The position numbers and the translations under genes are program-made. Below are positions 28,172-39,080 of a stretch of 64,000 nt of DNA, piece by piece. How positions within the stretch are numbered: the stretch's first letter is position 1; the number at the start of each line of letters is the position of its first letter. Under the pieces are notes generated by a model that did no database searches, was not told the DNA's origin, and saw nothing but the letters and a program-made list of their open reading frames with translations. Where the stretch lies: contig NZ_CP119107.1 in NCBI RefSeq assembly GCF_029094525.1, forward strand, positions 3,348,001 through 3,412,000, given 5' to 3'. Origin of the DNA: Pullulanibacillus sp. KACC 23026 (lineage in GTDB: Bacteria; Bacillota; Bacilli; Bacillales; Sporolactobacillaceae).

Positions 28172-29431
28172 CTATTGGAGGAAGATTTTTTGAATATCGT
28201 TCCACGTCACCACGATCATTAATAACATTAAAAAAGCAAATCCAATAAAATGTACGAGTGTTTCCCGTTTCGGATCCACTGGTTTTCCCCTGAGTCCTTC
28301 AACGAATAGGAAGATCAACCGTCCTCCATCCAGAGCTGGCAGGGGCAATAGATTAACAATTCCAAGATTAATACTTAAAACGGCGGTCCAATTCATCACC
28401 CATAAAAAGCCATGTTTGACAACTTGACCTGTCAGATCATAAATACCAACTGGACCTGCTAATTGATTCAATCCAACCTGACCCGTCACAAGCATTTTAA
28501 AACCAATGACCTCTTGCTTAATCCAATAATAGGTTTGGGTAAATCCGCCCTTCAATGAACCGACAACACTCTTATCAGTCGGACCATAGACACCTATATA
28601 CCCGCTCTTATGCCCTTTTGTTTCCTCACGAGAGCCGGTTTTAACCGCGACCTTCATTATCTTTCCATCTCTCGAAATCATAAAAGCAAGCGATTTATTT
28701 GGATTTTTGCTGACAATCTTCGTAATATCATCCCAGCTCGTGACGGATTGGTCACCAATTTTAAGGATTTCGTCGCCTTGTTTGAGTCCATATGAATAAG
28801 CCGGTTCACCTTTAATAAGCTCTCCAAGGACAGGCTTTTCAGACGGCACACCTTGGAACATGAAATAGAGTACAAAGACGATAAAAGCCAATAAGAAATT
28901 CATGAAAGGACCTGCAAAAATGGTAAGTATCCGATCAAGAAGCGGTTTAGAACCAAATTGGCGATCAATAGGTGCAATCTGATAGGCAACCCCGTCCATC
29001 ACATAATTAGCGGTACGATTGATAGGGTATGTGTGAGACTGCCCCTCTTCATCGACAGCCCGAATAAAAAGTTCTCGTTCGAGGTCGCAAGCTTCAGCTG
29101 TCAGGATTATCGCGTCGTGATGCTTATCTGTCTGATTAACAATAAGCGTATCAACTTCTCCTGCTTGATTAAATCGCAGACCAATGGGTTGTCCTGGCTT
29201 AATCTCAACAATTTCAGGGTCTTCACCCGCCATCCGAACAAAGCCGCCAATGGGCAATAAACGAAGGGTGTAGACCGTCTCTCCTTTTTTAAACGAGAAA
29301 ATTTTCGGACCAAATCCAATAGCGTATTCACGGCATAGGATTCCCGCTCTTTTCGCTAATAAGAGATGGCCAAGTTCATGAAATGATATGAGCAACCCAA
29401 AAATAATGACTACAGCTATAAAGGTTTGCAT
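28172..29431 (-). CDS. rseP: Site-2 zinc protease RseP/RasP
   Basis: Membrane-embedded protease that performs regulated intramembrane proteolysis, for example of anti-sigma factors and leftover signal peptides. HELGH at residues 18-22 lies in the first membrane helix and NLLPLPALDGG near 370 supplies the third zinc ligand. A PDZ domain sits around 200-280. At least four hydrophobic segments are visible. Its position between dxr and proS is the standard one. Confidence 0.95.
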   Translation of the reverse strand: MQTFIAVVIIFGLLISFHELGHLLLAKRAGILCREYAIGFGPKIFSFKKGETVYTLRLLPIGGFVRMAGEDPEIVEIKPGQPIGLRFNQAGEVDTLIVNQTDKHHDAIILTAEACDLERELFIRAVDEEGQSHTYPINRTANYVMDGVAYQIAPIDRQFGSKPLLDRILTIFAGPFMNFLLAFIVFVLYFMFQGVPSEKPVLGELIKGEPAYSYGLKQGDEILKIGDQSVTSWDDITKIVSKNPNKSLAFMISRDGKIMKVAVKTGSREETKGHKSGYIGVYGPTDKSVVGSLKGGFTQTYYWIKQEVIGFKMLVTGQVGLNQLAGPVGIYDLTGQVVKHGFLWVMNWTAVLSINLGIVNLLPLPALDGGRLIFLFVEGLRGKPVDPKRETLVHFIGFAFLMLLMIVVTWNDIQKIFLQ

Positions 29432-29586
29432 CTCATCACCATCCTTTGATCAGGGTTGATTGAAACTTATCTTCTCATCACTCAGGGTCTAAAGTACAGC
29501 TTGCTTTCAATCATTACTCTTCTAGCATTGAAGAAGCTGTCTATCTTCTAGCTTATGCAAGTCCACACGCCTTATTTCAAAACGTC

Positions 29587-30747
29587 TTATACGCTCATTT
29601 TGTTAATAAAGGCAAGCGTCCAGTCACGAGTCTCTCTGTCAACGGATTGAATGGTCTCCAAATCTGGCATTTGGATCACTTGATGGTGATCCAGGGCGGC
29701 TTTAACCACTTCTTCAATTTCTAAAAAAGCAAGCTTCCCCTTCAGAAAAGCATCGACCGCTACTTCATTAGCTGCATTTAAAACCGTCGGCATGGTGCCA
29801 GATGCTCGTCCCGCTTCATAGGCCAATTTAAGACAGCCATACCGCTCTTCATCCCACGCCTCAAAATGAAGCGCGCCAATTTCCCATAAGTTGAGCCGTT
29901 TTGGAGGATGGAATTCAAGGCGTTCTGGATAACTGAGGGCGTGCTGAATTGGCCCCCGCATATCTGGCAATCCCAGTTCAGCGATCACACTATAATCGAT
30001 AAATTCAACCATCGAATGCACAATGCTTTCTCTGTGAATCACCACATCAATTTGGTCATAAGGCACATCAAACAACCATCTTGCCTCGATCACTTCAAGC
30101 CCCTTATTCATCATCGTTGCAGAATCAATCGTAATCTTAGCGCCCATTGACCAATTGGGATGCTTTAAAGCCTCCTCAACCGTTACGTCAACAAGCTCCG
30201 ATTTCGTGCGATCGCGGAAGCTTCCGCCCGATGCGGTAATAATGAGACGGTTGACCGCTTTTTTCGGCTCATTTTTCAAACACTGAAAAATAGCAGCATG
30301 TTCACTATCAACCGGTAAAATATCAACACCATGCCTTTTGGCCAAATCCATAACTAAATGGCCGGCAGTCACTAAGGTTTCCTTATTAGCAAGAGCAATT
30401 GTTTTTCCGGTCTTGATTGCTTCTAAAGTCGGTAACAGCCCCCTGCTCCCAAGAATGGCATTTAATACAAGGCTTGTATCCGGATAGGTACTGACCGCAA
30501 TCAGCCCTTCCATTCCTGTCAAAACCTCAATTGAAGAAGGAATGACTTGTTCAATCGCTGTTTTAACCGTTTCATCTGCCACTGCAACAAGTTTTGGCTG
30601 AACTTGTCGGATGATCTCAATCCCCTTTTGAACATTCCGCCCGAACGCAAGGGCTGCAATGTTAAATTGATCGGGATGTGCCATAACAACATCTATGGTT
30701 TGAGTGCCGATCGATCCGGTCGCTCCTAAAAGACTAATCTGTTTCAG
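29587..30747 (-). CDS. dxr: 1-deoxy-D-xylulose-5-phosphate reductoisomerase, CTG start
   Basis: Second enzyme of the MEP isoprenoid pathway. The NADPH motif LLGATGSIG is encoded upstream of the first ATG (30684). Reading back in frame there is no ATG, GTG or TTG before a TAA stop, only CTG at 30747, with GGAGG 8 nt upstream. Using CTG gives 386 residues and the normal N-terminus MKQISLLGATGSIG. Catalytic regions VDSEHAAIFQ, GGSFRD, HPNWSMGAKITIDSATMMNK (near 205) and PTVLNAANEVAV are intact. It lies between cdsA and rseP. Confidence 0.94.
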   Translation of the reverse strand: MKQISLLGATGSIGTQTIDVVMAHPDQFNIAALAFGRNVQKGIEIIRQVQPKLVAVADETVKTAIEQVIPSSIEVLTGMEGLIAVSTYPDTSLVLNAILGSRGLLPTLEAIKTGKTIALANKETLVTAGHLVMDLAKRHGVDILPVDSEHAAIFQCLKNEPKKAVNRLIITASGGSFRDRTKSELVDVTVEEALKHPNWSMGAKITIDSATMMNKGLEVIEARWLFDVPYDQIDVVIHRESIVHSMVEFIDYSVIAELGLPDMRGPIQHALSYPERLEFHPPKRLNLWEIGALHFEAWDEERYGCLKLAYEAGRASGTMPTVLNAANEVAVDAFLKGKLAFLEIEEVVKAALDHHQVIQMPDLETIQSVDRETRDWTLAFINKMSV

Positions 30748-30807
30748 AAGTTAAACCTCCTTATGAAAAACCACGAAATAGCTCATGTGTAATTGAAAAT
30801 CAACTAA

Positions 30808-31596
30808 CTAAAGCATATGCAGCATATGTAAGACAGGAAGAACAAAAATAAGACTATCAAACCGGTCCAAGATTCCCCCATGTCCTGGTAAGATCCGACC
30901 CGAATCTTTAACATTATAATGACGTTTGAGCGCTGACTCCGCCAAATCCCCTAATTGACCAAACACACTGATTAATAAGGTGATCAAGATGAGATGCGTG
31001 GTAGTTCCAAGAGCATGCTCTCCCACCACAAATTGATAGATAAAAGCAGCAACAAGAGCAAGGCCAATCCCACCAAAAGTCCCTTCAATAGTCTTATTCG
31101 GACTGATCGCTGGTGCGAGCTTATGTTTGCCGAATTGACGTCCAACAAAATAAGCACCTGAGTCGGTTGCCCAAATCATGATTTGAACAAAGAGAACTAG
31201 GACAAGTCCGTTAAACCGGAGTGACACCAAATATTCAAATCCATATCCGACGTACAAAACGGCAAACACAATATAAGTAGCCTGATCTATATTGACCCGA
31301 TTCTTTGAAAAAACCGTCATTAAGAGAAGCAGTAAAACAAGGCCCATGAACAGTTCGGTAGGATGTACCCAATTCATCCAAGGGGTTTTCCATCCCTTAA
31401 GAACGAGTAAGAAGACGACAATCACACCTAAAATACTTTCAATAGATGTCGGCTTAATTTTCTTCATGGAAATTAATTCTAAAAACGCTATAACGGAAAG
31501 AGCTCCAATAAATAGAGCAAATGGCCATCCTCCAATTAATAAAAAGAATAAGAAGAGGAATCCTGCCCAGATACCGGTTAGAATACGTAAAAGCAT
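30808..31596 (-). CDS. cdsA: Phosphatidate cytidylyltransferase
   Basis: Integral membrane enzyme making CDP-diacylglycerol from phosphatidate and CTP for phospholipid synthesis. About seven hydrophobic segments span the 262 residues, and the C-terminal signature KRHYNVKDSGRILPGHGG then DRFDS is complete. AGGAGG is about 7 nt before the ATG. It follows uppS by 18 nt. Confidence 0.95.
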   Translation of the reverse strand: MLLRILTGIWAGFLFLFFLLIGGWPFALFIGALSVIAFLELISMKKIKPTSIESILGVIVVFLLVLKGWKTPWMNWVHPTELFMGLVLLLLLMTVFSKNRVNIDQATYIVFAVLYVGYGFEYLVSLRFNGLVLVLFVQIMIWATDSGAYFVGRQFGKHKLAPAISPNKTIEGTFGGIGLALVAAFIYQFVVGEHALGTTTHLILITLLISVFGQLGDLAESALKRHYNVKDSGRILPGHGGILDRFDSLIFVLPVLHMLHML

Positions 31597-31614
31597 GAGG
31601 ACCCTCCTTATCCT

Positions 31615-32376
31615 TTAAACGCCTCCAAATCTTCTGGAACGACGATTATAATGTTGAATGGCTTGTTGAAGATGACTTTCTGAAAAATCCGGCCAATAGA
31701 CATCTGTAAAAATCAACTCTGTATAGGCAAGCTGCCAAAGCATAAAATTACTGAGACGCAATTCACCGCTTGTTCGGATGAGCAGATCCGGATCGGGATA
31801 GGCATGGGATAACAAGGCGCCCGAAATCTTGCTTTCATCGATTTCTTCAGGCTTCAGTTCACCAATTTGCACCTCTGCGGCAAGGGTTCTCATTGCCATT
31901 GTCAATTCATGCCGGCTTCCATAATTCAAAGCAAAATTAAGGATCAGTCCCGTATTATTGGCCGTCTGTTCTTTTGCTTGATTCACGGCAGCCCTTGTAT
32001 GCTCAGGCAGTCGGCTTTCATCTCCCATAACTCTAACTTGCACATTTTTTTCAATCAGTTCTTTTAGATAGCTTGTAAGAAACTGTCCAGGCAGTTTCAT
32101 CAGAAAATCAACTTCATCCTTAGGCCTTTTCCAATTTTCTGTAGAAAATGCATATAACGTTAGAATCTCAATGCCGAGTCGGTCTGCTTCACGAACAATT
32201 TTCTTGACCACTTTCATGCCTTCATGATGGCCAGCAACGCGAGGTAAATTTTTGTTTTTGGCCCACCGCCCGTTTCCATCCATAATAATGGCGACATGCG
32301 ACGGGATTTCCAGATTATCTTCTATATTGAATTGGTCTGTTGCTTTTGTTTTTCTAAATCCTAATTTATCAAGCAT
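31615..32376 (-). CDS. uppS: Undecaprenyl pyrophosphate synthase
   Basis: cis-Prenyltransferase producing the C55 carrier lipid for cell-wall synthesis. IIMDGNGRWAK near residue 28 holds the catalytic Asp, with AFSTENWKRP and RTSGELRLSNFMLWQ further on. The ATG at 32376 is chosen because GGAGG lies 7 nt upstream; an in-frame start 17 codons earlier would add a non-homologous extension. The result is 253 residues. Confidence 0.96.
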   Translation of the reverse strand: MLDKLGFRKTKATDQFNIEDNLEIPSHVAIIMDGNGRWAKNKNLPRVAGHHEGMKVVKKIVREADRLGIEILTLYAFSTENWKRPKDEVDFLMKLPGQFLTSYLKELIEKNVQVRVMGDESRLPEHTRAAVNQAKEQTANNTGLILNFALNYGSRHELTMAMRTLAAEVQIGELKPEEIDESKISGALLSHAYPDPDLLIRTSGELRLSNFMLWQLAYTELIFTDVYWPDFSESHLQQAIQHYNRRSRRFGGV

Positions 32377-32722
32377 TGGAGATCCTCCAAAGTAGTGCTT
32401 ATACTCCGATAATAATCTTCTTCTCAAGGCAATGAAAGACTTCCTATTACTTCTGCAATTAATCAGGAAGTATAGGTCATCTAATTCAAGGATGCGAAGT
32501 CACAGATCAAAGCCACTGTAATGTTGTATAAGATTGATTCCCATTCATCTTATTAGAATTCCCATATCGAAACTTGTTTAGACGATTATTAGTAGATTCT
32601 CTTAAACGAATGCTTATCTCTCTTACTCCTATAATACATGATATGCGCAAACTTACATAGTTTTAATTCAACTTTTAAATATAACAAAAGAACCCCTTAA
32701 AAGGGGTTGTTTTTGTTAATGA
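32377..32722. other. 346-bp uppS-frr intergenic region
   Basis: No gene is supported. It contains the frr terminator at its right end. An ACTTCCT/AGGAAGT inverted repeat (32439-32445 with 32465-32471) lies about 63 bp upstream of uppS. A TATTAT -10-like element near 32630 has no good -35. Confidence 0.5.
32684..32708 (-). terminator. Intrinsic terminator of frr
   Basis: AACCCCTT and AAGGGGTT (32691-32708) form a tight hairpin with a 2-nt loop, followed on the minus strand by CTTTTGTT. It ends the pyrH-frr transcript just after frr. Confidence 0.85.
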
Positions 32723-33280
32723 TTAAACCTCCATGATTTCCTTTTCTTTATTCGCAGCCACTTCGTCAATTTTAGAAATGGTTTGATCGGTTACTTTTTG
32801 AACCTCATCCGTCCAGCCTCTTAAATCATCTTCTGTTATAGTTCCTTCTTTTTCAGCTTTCTTTAATGAATCATTCGCGTCACGGCGTACATTTCGAACG
32901 GCAACTTTAGCCTCTTCCGCCGACTTCTTCACTTGTTTCACTAAATCTTTGCGGCGTTCTTCCGTTAATGGCGGGATCGCCAATCGAATCACGGATCCAT
33001 CATTAGAAGGGGTGAGTCCAAGATCTGCTTTTAAAATGGCGCGTTCAATATCACTCATGATTGATTTATCAAAAGGCTGAATGATGAGCATCCGTGCTTC
33101 TGGGGTTGTAATACCCGCCAACTGATTCAATGGGGTAGGCGCCCCGTAGTAATCTACTTGAACACGATTTAAAAGCGATGGATTGGCACGACCAGCTCGA
33201 ATGGCCATCAAATCATTAGCCAGTACATCAATCGCTTTATTCATTCTTTGTTTAGCATCATTAATAATCTCTTGTGTCAT
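32723..33280 (-). CDS. frr: Ribosome recycling factor
   Basis: Splits post-termination 70S ribosomes together with EF-G. The 185-residue protein has [19 protein letters not shown] near residue 28 and [20 protein letters not shown] near 110, the two halves of the long helical domain. AGGGGG precedes the ATG. It begins 2 nt after the pyrH stop codon, so they are cotranscribed. Confidence 0.97.
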   Translation of the reverse strand: MTQEIINDAKQRMNKAIDVLANDLMAIRAGRANPSLLNRVQVDYYGAPTPLNQLAGITTPEARMLIIQPFDKSIMSDIERAILKADLGLTPSNDGSVIRLAIPPLTEERRKDLVKQVKKSAEEAKVAVRNVRRDANDSLKKAEKEGTITEDDLRGWTDEVQKVTDQTISKIDEVAANKEKEIMEV

Positions 33281-33282
33281 TT

Positions 33283-34011
<729 letters not shown>

Positions 34012-34083
34012 TCAATCGACGCTCCTTTATTTTGCTTTACAACTCGATCGGAAGTTAATCACACTGTCTAACTCGAGTCATTA

Positions 34084-34190
34084 AGAAGGCTGACCATTCA
34101 GATGATGGAGTCAGCTTCTAATAAGAATTCGATCATTCTAAGTATAACCGAATTCGCTTAGAAACACGTCATCTAACGTGAGTCAGCCTT
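34084..34190 (-). promoter_or_regulatory. Alternative hairpins in the tsf-pyrH intergenic region
   Basis: In transcription order the minus strand has AAGGCTGAC (34190-34182), AGAAGCTGAC (34119-34110) and GTCAGCCTTCT (34094-34084). The third segment can pair perfectly over 9 bp with the first, or with one bulge with the second. The two folds exclude each other, as in attenuators. No strong T run follows. Confidence 0.45.
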
Positions 34191-34204
34191 ATTATGCTTA
34201 TTAA

Positions 34205-35086
34205 TTAATTTTTCAATTGAGCTTGAACTTCTTCTGCAAAGTTCTCAGAGCGTTTTTCCATTCCTTCGCCGACTTCATAGCGAACGAATGTTTGAATGGC
34301 AAGCCCTTTGTCGCTCAAGAATTTCTTCACTTTTTGATCTGGATCTTTTACAAATGGCTGCTCGACAAGGCAAATTTCTTGCAAGAATTTGTTAAGACGG
34401 CCTTCAACCATTTTCTCAACAATATTAGCAGGTTTTCCTTCGTTAAGAGCTTGCTGAGTTAAAACTTCTTTCTCATGAGCAATCTCTTCTTGTGACACTT
34501 GGTCAGTTGTTGCATAACGAGGGTTAACAGCGGCAACGTGCATAGCAATGTCTTTTGCTGCTTCTTCATCTTGACCAGCAAGTTTAGTTAGAACCGCAAT
34601 GCGTCCACCCATATGAAGATAAGCGCCAAATACTTCATTGTCGGCTTTTTCAACAATTTGGAAACGACGCAATGAAATTTTTTCACCAATTTTAGCGATG
34701 GCTTCGTTGATTGTTTCACCCAATGTTTGACCTGCCCCTTGAAGCGGTTGGTCAAGAGACTCTTCAACTGAAGCTGGTTTAGCCTCAATTAAATGATTTA
34801 AAATGGTATCAATCAAATTGGTAAACAGTTCATTTTTTGCAACAAAGTCCGTTTCAGAGTTAACCTCTGCAATAACCGCTGCATTCCCTGCTACTTTAAT
34901 TTGAGCAAGCCCTTCAGCTGCAATACGATCTGATTTTTTAGCTGCTTTTGCAATCCCTTTTTCTCTCAAAAGGTCAATGGCTTTATCAATATTACCATCC
35001 GTTTCAGTTAAAGCTTTTTTACAATCCATCATCCCTGCACCCGTTTTTTCACGGAGCTCTTTTACTAACTTAGCATCAATTGCCAT
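34205..35086 (-). CDS. tsf: Elongation factor Ts
   Basis: Nucleotide exchange factor for EF-Tu. [18 protein letters not shown] at the N-terminus is the UBA-like signature and [13 protein letters not shown]-like [13 protein letters not shown] near residue 75 is the core contact. 293 residues, as in B. subtilis. AGGAGG is 8 nt before the ATG. It follows rpsB across a terminator-like hairpin. Confidence 0.97.
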   Translation of the reverse strand: MAIDAKLVKELREKTGAGMMDCKKALTETDGNIDKAIDLLREKGIAKAAKKSDRIAAEGLAQIKVAGNAAVIAEVNSETDFVAKNELFTNLIDTILNHLIEAKPASVEESLDQPLQGAGQTLGETINEAIAKIGEKISLRRFQIVEKADNEVFGAYLHMGGRIAVLTKLAGQDEEAAKDIAMHVAAVNPRYATTDQVSQEEIAHEKEVLTQQALNEGKPANIVEKMVEGRLNKFLQEICLVEQPFVKDPDQKVKKFLSDKGLAIQTFVRYEVGEGMEKRSENFAEEVQAQLKN

Positions 35087-35189
35087 TTGAATGGCCTCCT
35101 TGTATGTTATGTATAGTGAGAACCTTCATTCATTCTGTTTATCTCGTATTCATTCTGTAAGGATTTCCAAAATAGAAAGGAAACATCCT

Positions 35190-35224
35190 TTTTAAAAAAG
35201 GGCGATAAGGGTTATCCGCCCTTT
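35190..35224 (-). terminator. Terminator/attenuator between rpsB and tsf
   Basis: On the minus strand AAAGGGCG and CGCCCTTT, extended by ATAA/TTAT, form a stem followed by TTTTTT. It lies within the rpsB-tsf operon and probably allows partial readthrough, setting different levels of S2 and EF-Ts. Confidence 0.75.
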
Positions 35225-35243
35225 ATCACCCTTTAAGCATGAA

Positions 35244-36002
35244 TTATTCAGCTGCTACTTCTTCCTCTTCCACAACCGCTTCTGCTTGTGGTTCTTCAAC
35301 AACAGCAGCGCCTTCGGATTCACCTTGGTTGGCTTCGATAATCGCATCAGCAATTTTGCCTGTTAAAAGTTTAACAGCGCGGATGGCATCATCGTTACCA
35401 GGAATAAGTACGTCAATTTCATCAGGGTCACAGTTCGTGTCAACGATTGAAATGACGGGAATATTTAATTTATGAGCTTCAGCAATCGCAATGCGCTCTT
35501 TTCTTGGGTCAACGATGAAGAGGGCATCTGGAAGAGTTTCCATATCCTTAATACCGCCCAAGAATTTTTCAAGACGCTCTTGCTCTTTTTTCAAGCCGAT
35601 TACTTCTTTTTTAGGTAGAACATCAAATGTTCCGTTCTCTTCCATTTTTTCGATTTCTTTCAAACGCGCAATACGTTGACGAATCGTTTGGAAGTTCGTT
35701 AAAGTACCGCCTAACCAACGTTGGTTAACGAAGTACATTCCGCAACGAATAGCTTCGGACTGAACGGATTCTTGTGCTTGCTTTTTAGTTCCTACAAAAA
35801 GGATTTTCCCGCCTTCTTGAGCGAGATTGCGAACATAGTTATAAGCCTCTTCGACTTTCTTCACTGTCTTTTGAAGATCAATGATGTAGATCCCGTTTCT
35901 TTCAGTAAAGATATAAGGCTTCATTTTTGGGTTCCAACGGCGAGTTTGATGACCGAAGTGAACACCGGATTCAAGCAATTGTTTCATAGAGATAACTGCC
36001 AT
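35244..36002 (-). CDS. rpsB: Ribosomal protein S2 (uS2)
   Basis: 30S protein bound late in assembly. It starts [27 protein letters not shown]-like, with conserved GTKKQAQ near 64 and [15 protein letters not shown] near 158. The ATG at 36002 has AGGAGG 10 nt upstream; a longer in-frame start is not homologous. The last 30 residues are an acidic Glu/Ala/Val tail. It has its own promoter and a leader of about 115 nt. In B. subtilis the fla/che operon lies upstream; here codY does. Confidence 0.97.
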   Translation of the reverse strand: MAVISMKQLLESGVHFGHQTRRWNPKMKPYIFTERNGIYIIDLQKTVKKVEEAYNYVRNLAQEGGKILFVGTKKQAQESVQSEAIRCGMYFVNQRWLGGTLTNFQTIRQRIARLKEIEKMEENGTFDVLPKKEVIGLKKEQERLEKFLGGIKDMETLPDALFIVDPRKERIAIAEAHKLNIPVISIVDTNCDPDEIDVLIPGNDDAIRAVKLLTGKIADAIIEANQGESEGAAVVEEPQAEAVVEEEEVAAE

Positions 36003-36125
36003 GTGTGTTAATCCTCCTAATATGGTTTTAATGCCTCCGCTCAACATCATCTACTAACATGACTTAAATGTCTTTAAGCACCCATGAAAAGTATCCGTTA
36101 AACGTGTGTGATGACACCAATGGAT

Positions 36126-36154
36126 AATATAACATACCCTTTCTTAAATGGCAA
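36126..36154 (-). promoter_or_regulatory. Sigma-A promoter of rpsB-tsf
   Basis: The minus strand has TTGCCA, 17 bp, TATATT with extended -10 TGT. Hexamers and much of the spacer match the rimP-nusA promoter at 21734. The predicted leader before rpsB is about 115 nt. Confidence 0.75.
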
Positions 36155-36204
36155 GAGGGCAATGCGAAAAAACTGTTTTTATGCCGAAACATATATTCTC
36201 TCGA

Positions 36205-36237
36205 AACAAAAACAAGCGCCCACAAAAGTGAGCGCCT
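36205..36237 (-). terminator. Intrinsic terminator of hslVU-codY
   Basis: On the minus strand AGGCGCTCAC pairs with GTGGGCGCTT over a TTTT loop, then GTTTTTGTTT follows. It is about 37 bp after the codY stop and upstream of the rpsB promoter. Confidence 0.88.
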
Positions 36238-36273
36238 GTCTATTGATCAATTGCCTTATCGGCTCGAATTTGA

Positions 36274-37047
36274 TTAATTCTTTAAGCGTTCAAGCTCAAC
36301 AAGGAATTTATCATTTAATACTTTAATGTAAGTCCCTTTCATACCGAGTGAACGAGATTCAATAACACCAGCACTTTCAAGCTTTCTAAGTGCATTTACA
36401 ATCACTGAACGAGTGATTCCAACGCGGTCAGCAATTTTACTTGCAACTAAAAGACCTTCTTTACCTTCAAGCTCATTGAAAATGTGCTCAATGGCTTCAA
36501 GCTCACTGTAAGACAGACTGCTGATTGCCATTTGTACAACTGCTTTTTCGCGTGCTTCTTCTTCGATTTCTTCCGTTTTCTCACGAAGGATTTCCATTCC
36601 GACAACGGTTGCTCCATACTCTGCAAGAATGAGATCCCCTTCATCAAAGGATTGAGTCATACGGGATAGAACTAACGTACCGAGACGTTCGCCGCCGCCA
36701 ACAATTGGAACGATCGTTGTGAGACCGCTTTGGAACAAATCTTTGTTTTCTTCTGGGAAGGCTGTGAAAGGACTATTAACGTCTAAGTTAGCCGATGTTT
36801 CAGAAATGCTGAACAGGCTCTGAGTGTACTCCTCAGGAAATTGACGTTTTTCAAACATCTCTTTCATTCTTTCGTTTTCAATTTCAAGATTCAATGCCAT
36901 CCCTAATAATTTACCGCGTCTGCTTAACACAAATGTGTTGCAACCAATGACTTCGCTCAGTGTGTTCGCCATGTCGTTAAAATTAACGGGAGTTACGGTC
37001 CTTTGCAGCATGTTATTGATTCGTCTAGTCTTGTCTAATAGCGTCAT
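36274..37047 (-). CDS. codY: GTP-sensing global regulator CodY
   Basis: Represses nutrient-adaptation genes when GTP and branched-chain amino acids are plentiful. The N-terminal GAF domain (1-150) binds isoleucine, and the C-terminal winged helix contains [20 protein letters not shown] near residue 203. 257 residues. GGAGG precedes the ATG. It is last in the hslV-hslU-codY group, as in B. subtilis, although codV (xerC) is missing here. Confidence 0.97.
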   Translation of the reverse strand: MTLLDKTRRINNMLQRTVTPVNFNDMANTLSEVIGCNTFVLSRRGKLLGMALNLEIENERMKEMFEKRQFPEEYTQSLFSISETSANLDVNSPFTAFPEENKDLFQSGLTTIVPIVGGGERLGTLVLSRMTQSFDEGDLILAEYGATVVGMEILREKTEEIEEEAREKAVVQMAISSLSYSELEAIEHIFNELEGKEGLLVASKIADRVGITRSVIVNALRKLESAGVIESRSLGMKGTYIKVLNDKFLVELERLKN

Positions 37048-37067
37048 TGAGTATTTCCTCCTAATGA

Positions 37068-38471
37068 TTATAAAATATATTGGCTTAAATCACGATTTTT
37101 TGCAATTGTGGATAGCTTTTCATCCACATATTGCGAGGTGATTTGAATTTTCTCCATGGTGATATCCGGTGCTTCGAATAGCAGATCTTCTAAAAGTTTC
37201 TCAAGAATTGTATGGAGGCGTCTTGCCCCAATATTATCAGTCTCTTGATTCACTTCATGAGCTATGTTAGCCAATCTATGGATAGCATCGTCAGAAAATT
37301 CAACATCTATACCTTCCGTTTTTAATAATGCTTGATATTGTTTAAGTAAAGCATTGTTTGGCTTCACTAAGATGTTAACAAAATCGTCAACCGATAGGCT
37401 GCTTAGCTCGACCCGAATTGGGAAGCGGCCTTGGAGCTCTGGTATAAGATCAGATGGTTTTGACATGTGAAAGGCACCCGCTGCTATGAAGAGAATATGA
37501 TCTGTTTTAACCGAACCATACTTGGTCATTACTGTTGAACCTTCTACAATCGGCAAGATATCACGCTGAACCCCTTCTCTCGAAACATCTGCAGAGTTTT
37601 GGCTTTTTCCAGCGATCTTATCAATTTCATCTAAAAAGATAATTCCTGATTGCTCGGCTCGAGTAACAGCCTCTTGAGTCACCTCATCCATATCAATTAA
37701 TTTCTGGGCTTCATCTTGAATCAACACCTTTCGAGCTTCTCTAACGGTTAGTTTTCTCTTTTTCCGTCGTTTAGGCATCACACTGCCGAGCATATCCTGC
37801 ATATTCATTCCGAATTGCTCCATGCCGGCTCCTTGGAGAAGATCGAACATTCCAGATTGCGTTTGTTCTTCTACCTCAACAGTCACCATATGATCCTCCA
37901 GCTCACCTAACTGCAGGAGTTTCTTCGTTTGGGCACGTTTATCTTTTAACGACTGATCAGAGTCCTCATAGTCATCCAACACATCATCGTCATTTTGATT
38001 TTGGCCGCCAAAGATTAATTCAAATGGGTTTTTCTGAGGAGAAGTTCGTTTGCGTGAAGGAACTAACAGCTCCACTAAACGATCATTGGCGAGTTGTTCC
38101 GCTTTTGATTGAACGGTAGCCATTTTTTCTTCACGCACAAGACGAATCGAGGTTTCAACCAAGTCTCTGACCATTGACTCGACGTCACGCCCCACATAAC
38201 CGACTTCCGTGAATTTAGTGGCTTCCAACTTGACGAATGGCGCCCCAACTAGTTTGGCTAATCGCCGAGCAATTTCGGTTTTCCCAACACCTGTTGGTCC
38301 AATCATTAAAATATTCTTAGGGACAATCTCCTCACGCAACTTCTCATCGAGCTGCATGCGTCGATAACGATTTCTTAATGCAATGGCAACAGACCTCTTG
38401 GCATCCTTTTGCCCAATGATGTATTGATCGAGCTTTTCAACAATCTCACGTGGCGTCAGTGCTTTTTCCAT
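37068..38471 (-). CDS. hslU: HslU/ClpY AAA+ unfoldase
   Basis: ATPase ring that unfolds and feeds proteins to the HslV peptidase. Walker [10 protein letters not shown] is near residue 57 and Walker [12 protein letters not shown] near 257; the charged intermediate domain lies between. The C-terminus ends in DLSQYIL, the family tail that activates HslV. Length 467 equals B. subtilis ClpY. AGGGGG is 8 nt before the ATG. Confidence 0.97.
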   Translation of the reverse strand: MEKALTPREIVEKLDQYIIGQKDAKRSVAIALRNRYRRMQLDEKLREEIVPKNILMIGPTGVGKTEIARRLAKLVGAPFVKLEATKFTEVGYVGRDVESMVRDLVETSIRLVREEKMATVQSKAEQLANDRLVELLVPSRKRTSPQKNPFELIFGGQNQNDDDVLDDYEDSDQSLKDKRAQTKKLLQLGELEDHMVTVEVEEQTQSGMFDLLQGAGMEQFGMNMQDMLGSVMPKRRKKRKLTVREARKVLIQDEAQKLIDMDEVTQEAVTRAEQSGIIFLDEIDKIAGKSQNSADVSREGVQRDILPIVEGSTVMTKYGSVKTDHILFIAAGAFHMSKPSDLIPELQGRFPIRVELSSLSVDDFVNILVKPNNALLKQYQALLKTEGIDVEFSDDAIHRLANIAHEVNQETDNIGARRLHTILEKLLEDLLFEAPDITMEKIQITSQYVDEKLSTIAKNRDLSQYIL

Positions 38472-38531
38472 TAAAGTAGCCCCCTTGTTGTCTTCCCGTT
38501 CAATAAAATGTTGGTCAATCTATTTCTTCCC

Positions 38532-39080
38532 TTAAAGCTCTTCTAAAATGATGTTGTCATTAGTAAACACACAAATTTCGCTTGCAATGGTCAACGCATT
38601 CTTGGCAATTTCTCCGGCAGTGAGTTCACCGCCATATCGCTTCATGGCACGGCCCGCCGACAACGCATAATTCCCGCCAGAACCGATGGCAAGAATGCCA
38701 TCATCCGGTTCGATCACTTCACCAGTTCCCGATACGAGCAGCAATTCCTCGGCGTTCATAACGATGAGCATCGCCTCAAGTTGTCTTAGGACTTTATCAC
38801 TTCGCCATTCTTTTGCAAGTTCTACAGCGGCTCGTTTTAAATTCCCATTATACTCTTCAAGGCGTCCCTCAAATTTCTCAAATAGCGTAAAAGCATCCGC
38901 AACAGATCCAGCGAAACCTGCAATAACCTTTCCGCCGAATAAACGCCGAACCTTTCGAGCAGTTTGTTTCATAATGACAGACTGACCTAAAGTGACCTGC
39001 CCATCTCCTGCCATAGCACTTCTTCCATTGTGTTGAACAGCAAATATTGTAGTTGCATGAAACGTATTCTGTGAAGTCAA
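38532..39080 (-). CDS. hslV: HslV/ClpQ peptidase
   Basis: Proteasome-like peptidase of the HslVU complex. [14 protein letters not shown] and [10 protein letters not shown] at the N-terminus and [13 protein letters not shown] near 130 identify it. The start is TTG with AAGGGG 8 nt upstream, giving N-terminus [11 protein letters not shown]. As in Bacillus ClpQ there is an extension before the Thr that is the nucleophile in enteric HslV; here a Thr follows the initiator Met, whereas B. subtilis has Ser. Which residue acts is not clear from sequence. Confidence 0.94.
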   Translation of the reverse strand: MTSQNTFHATTIFAVQHNGRSAMAGDGQVTLGQSVIMKQTARKVRRLFGGKVIAGFAGSVADAFTLFEKFEGRLEEYNGNLKRAAVELAKEWRSDKVLRQLEAMLIVMNAEELLLVSGTGEVIEPDDGILAIGSGGNYALSAGRAMKRYGGELTAGEIAKNALTIASEICVFTNDNIILEEL

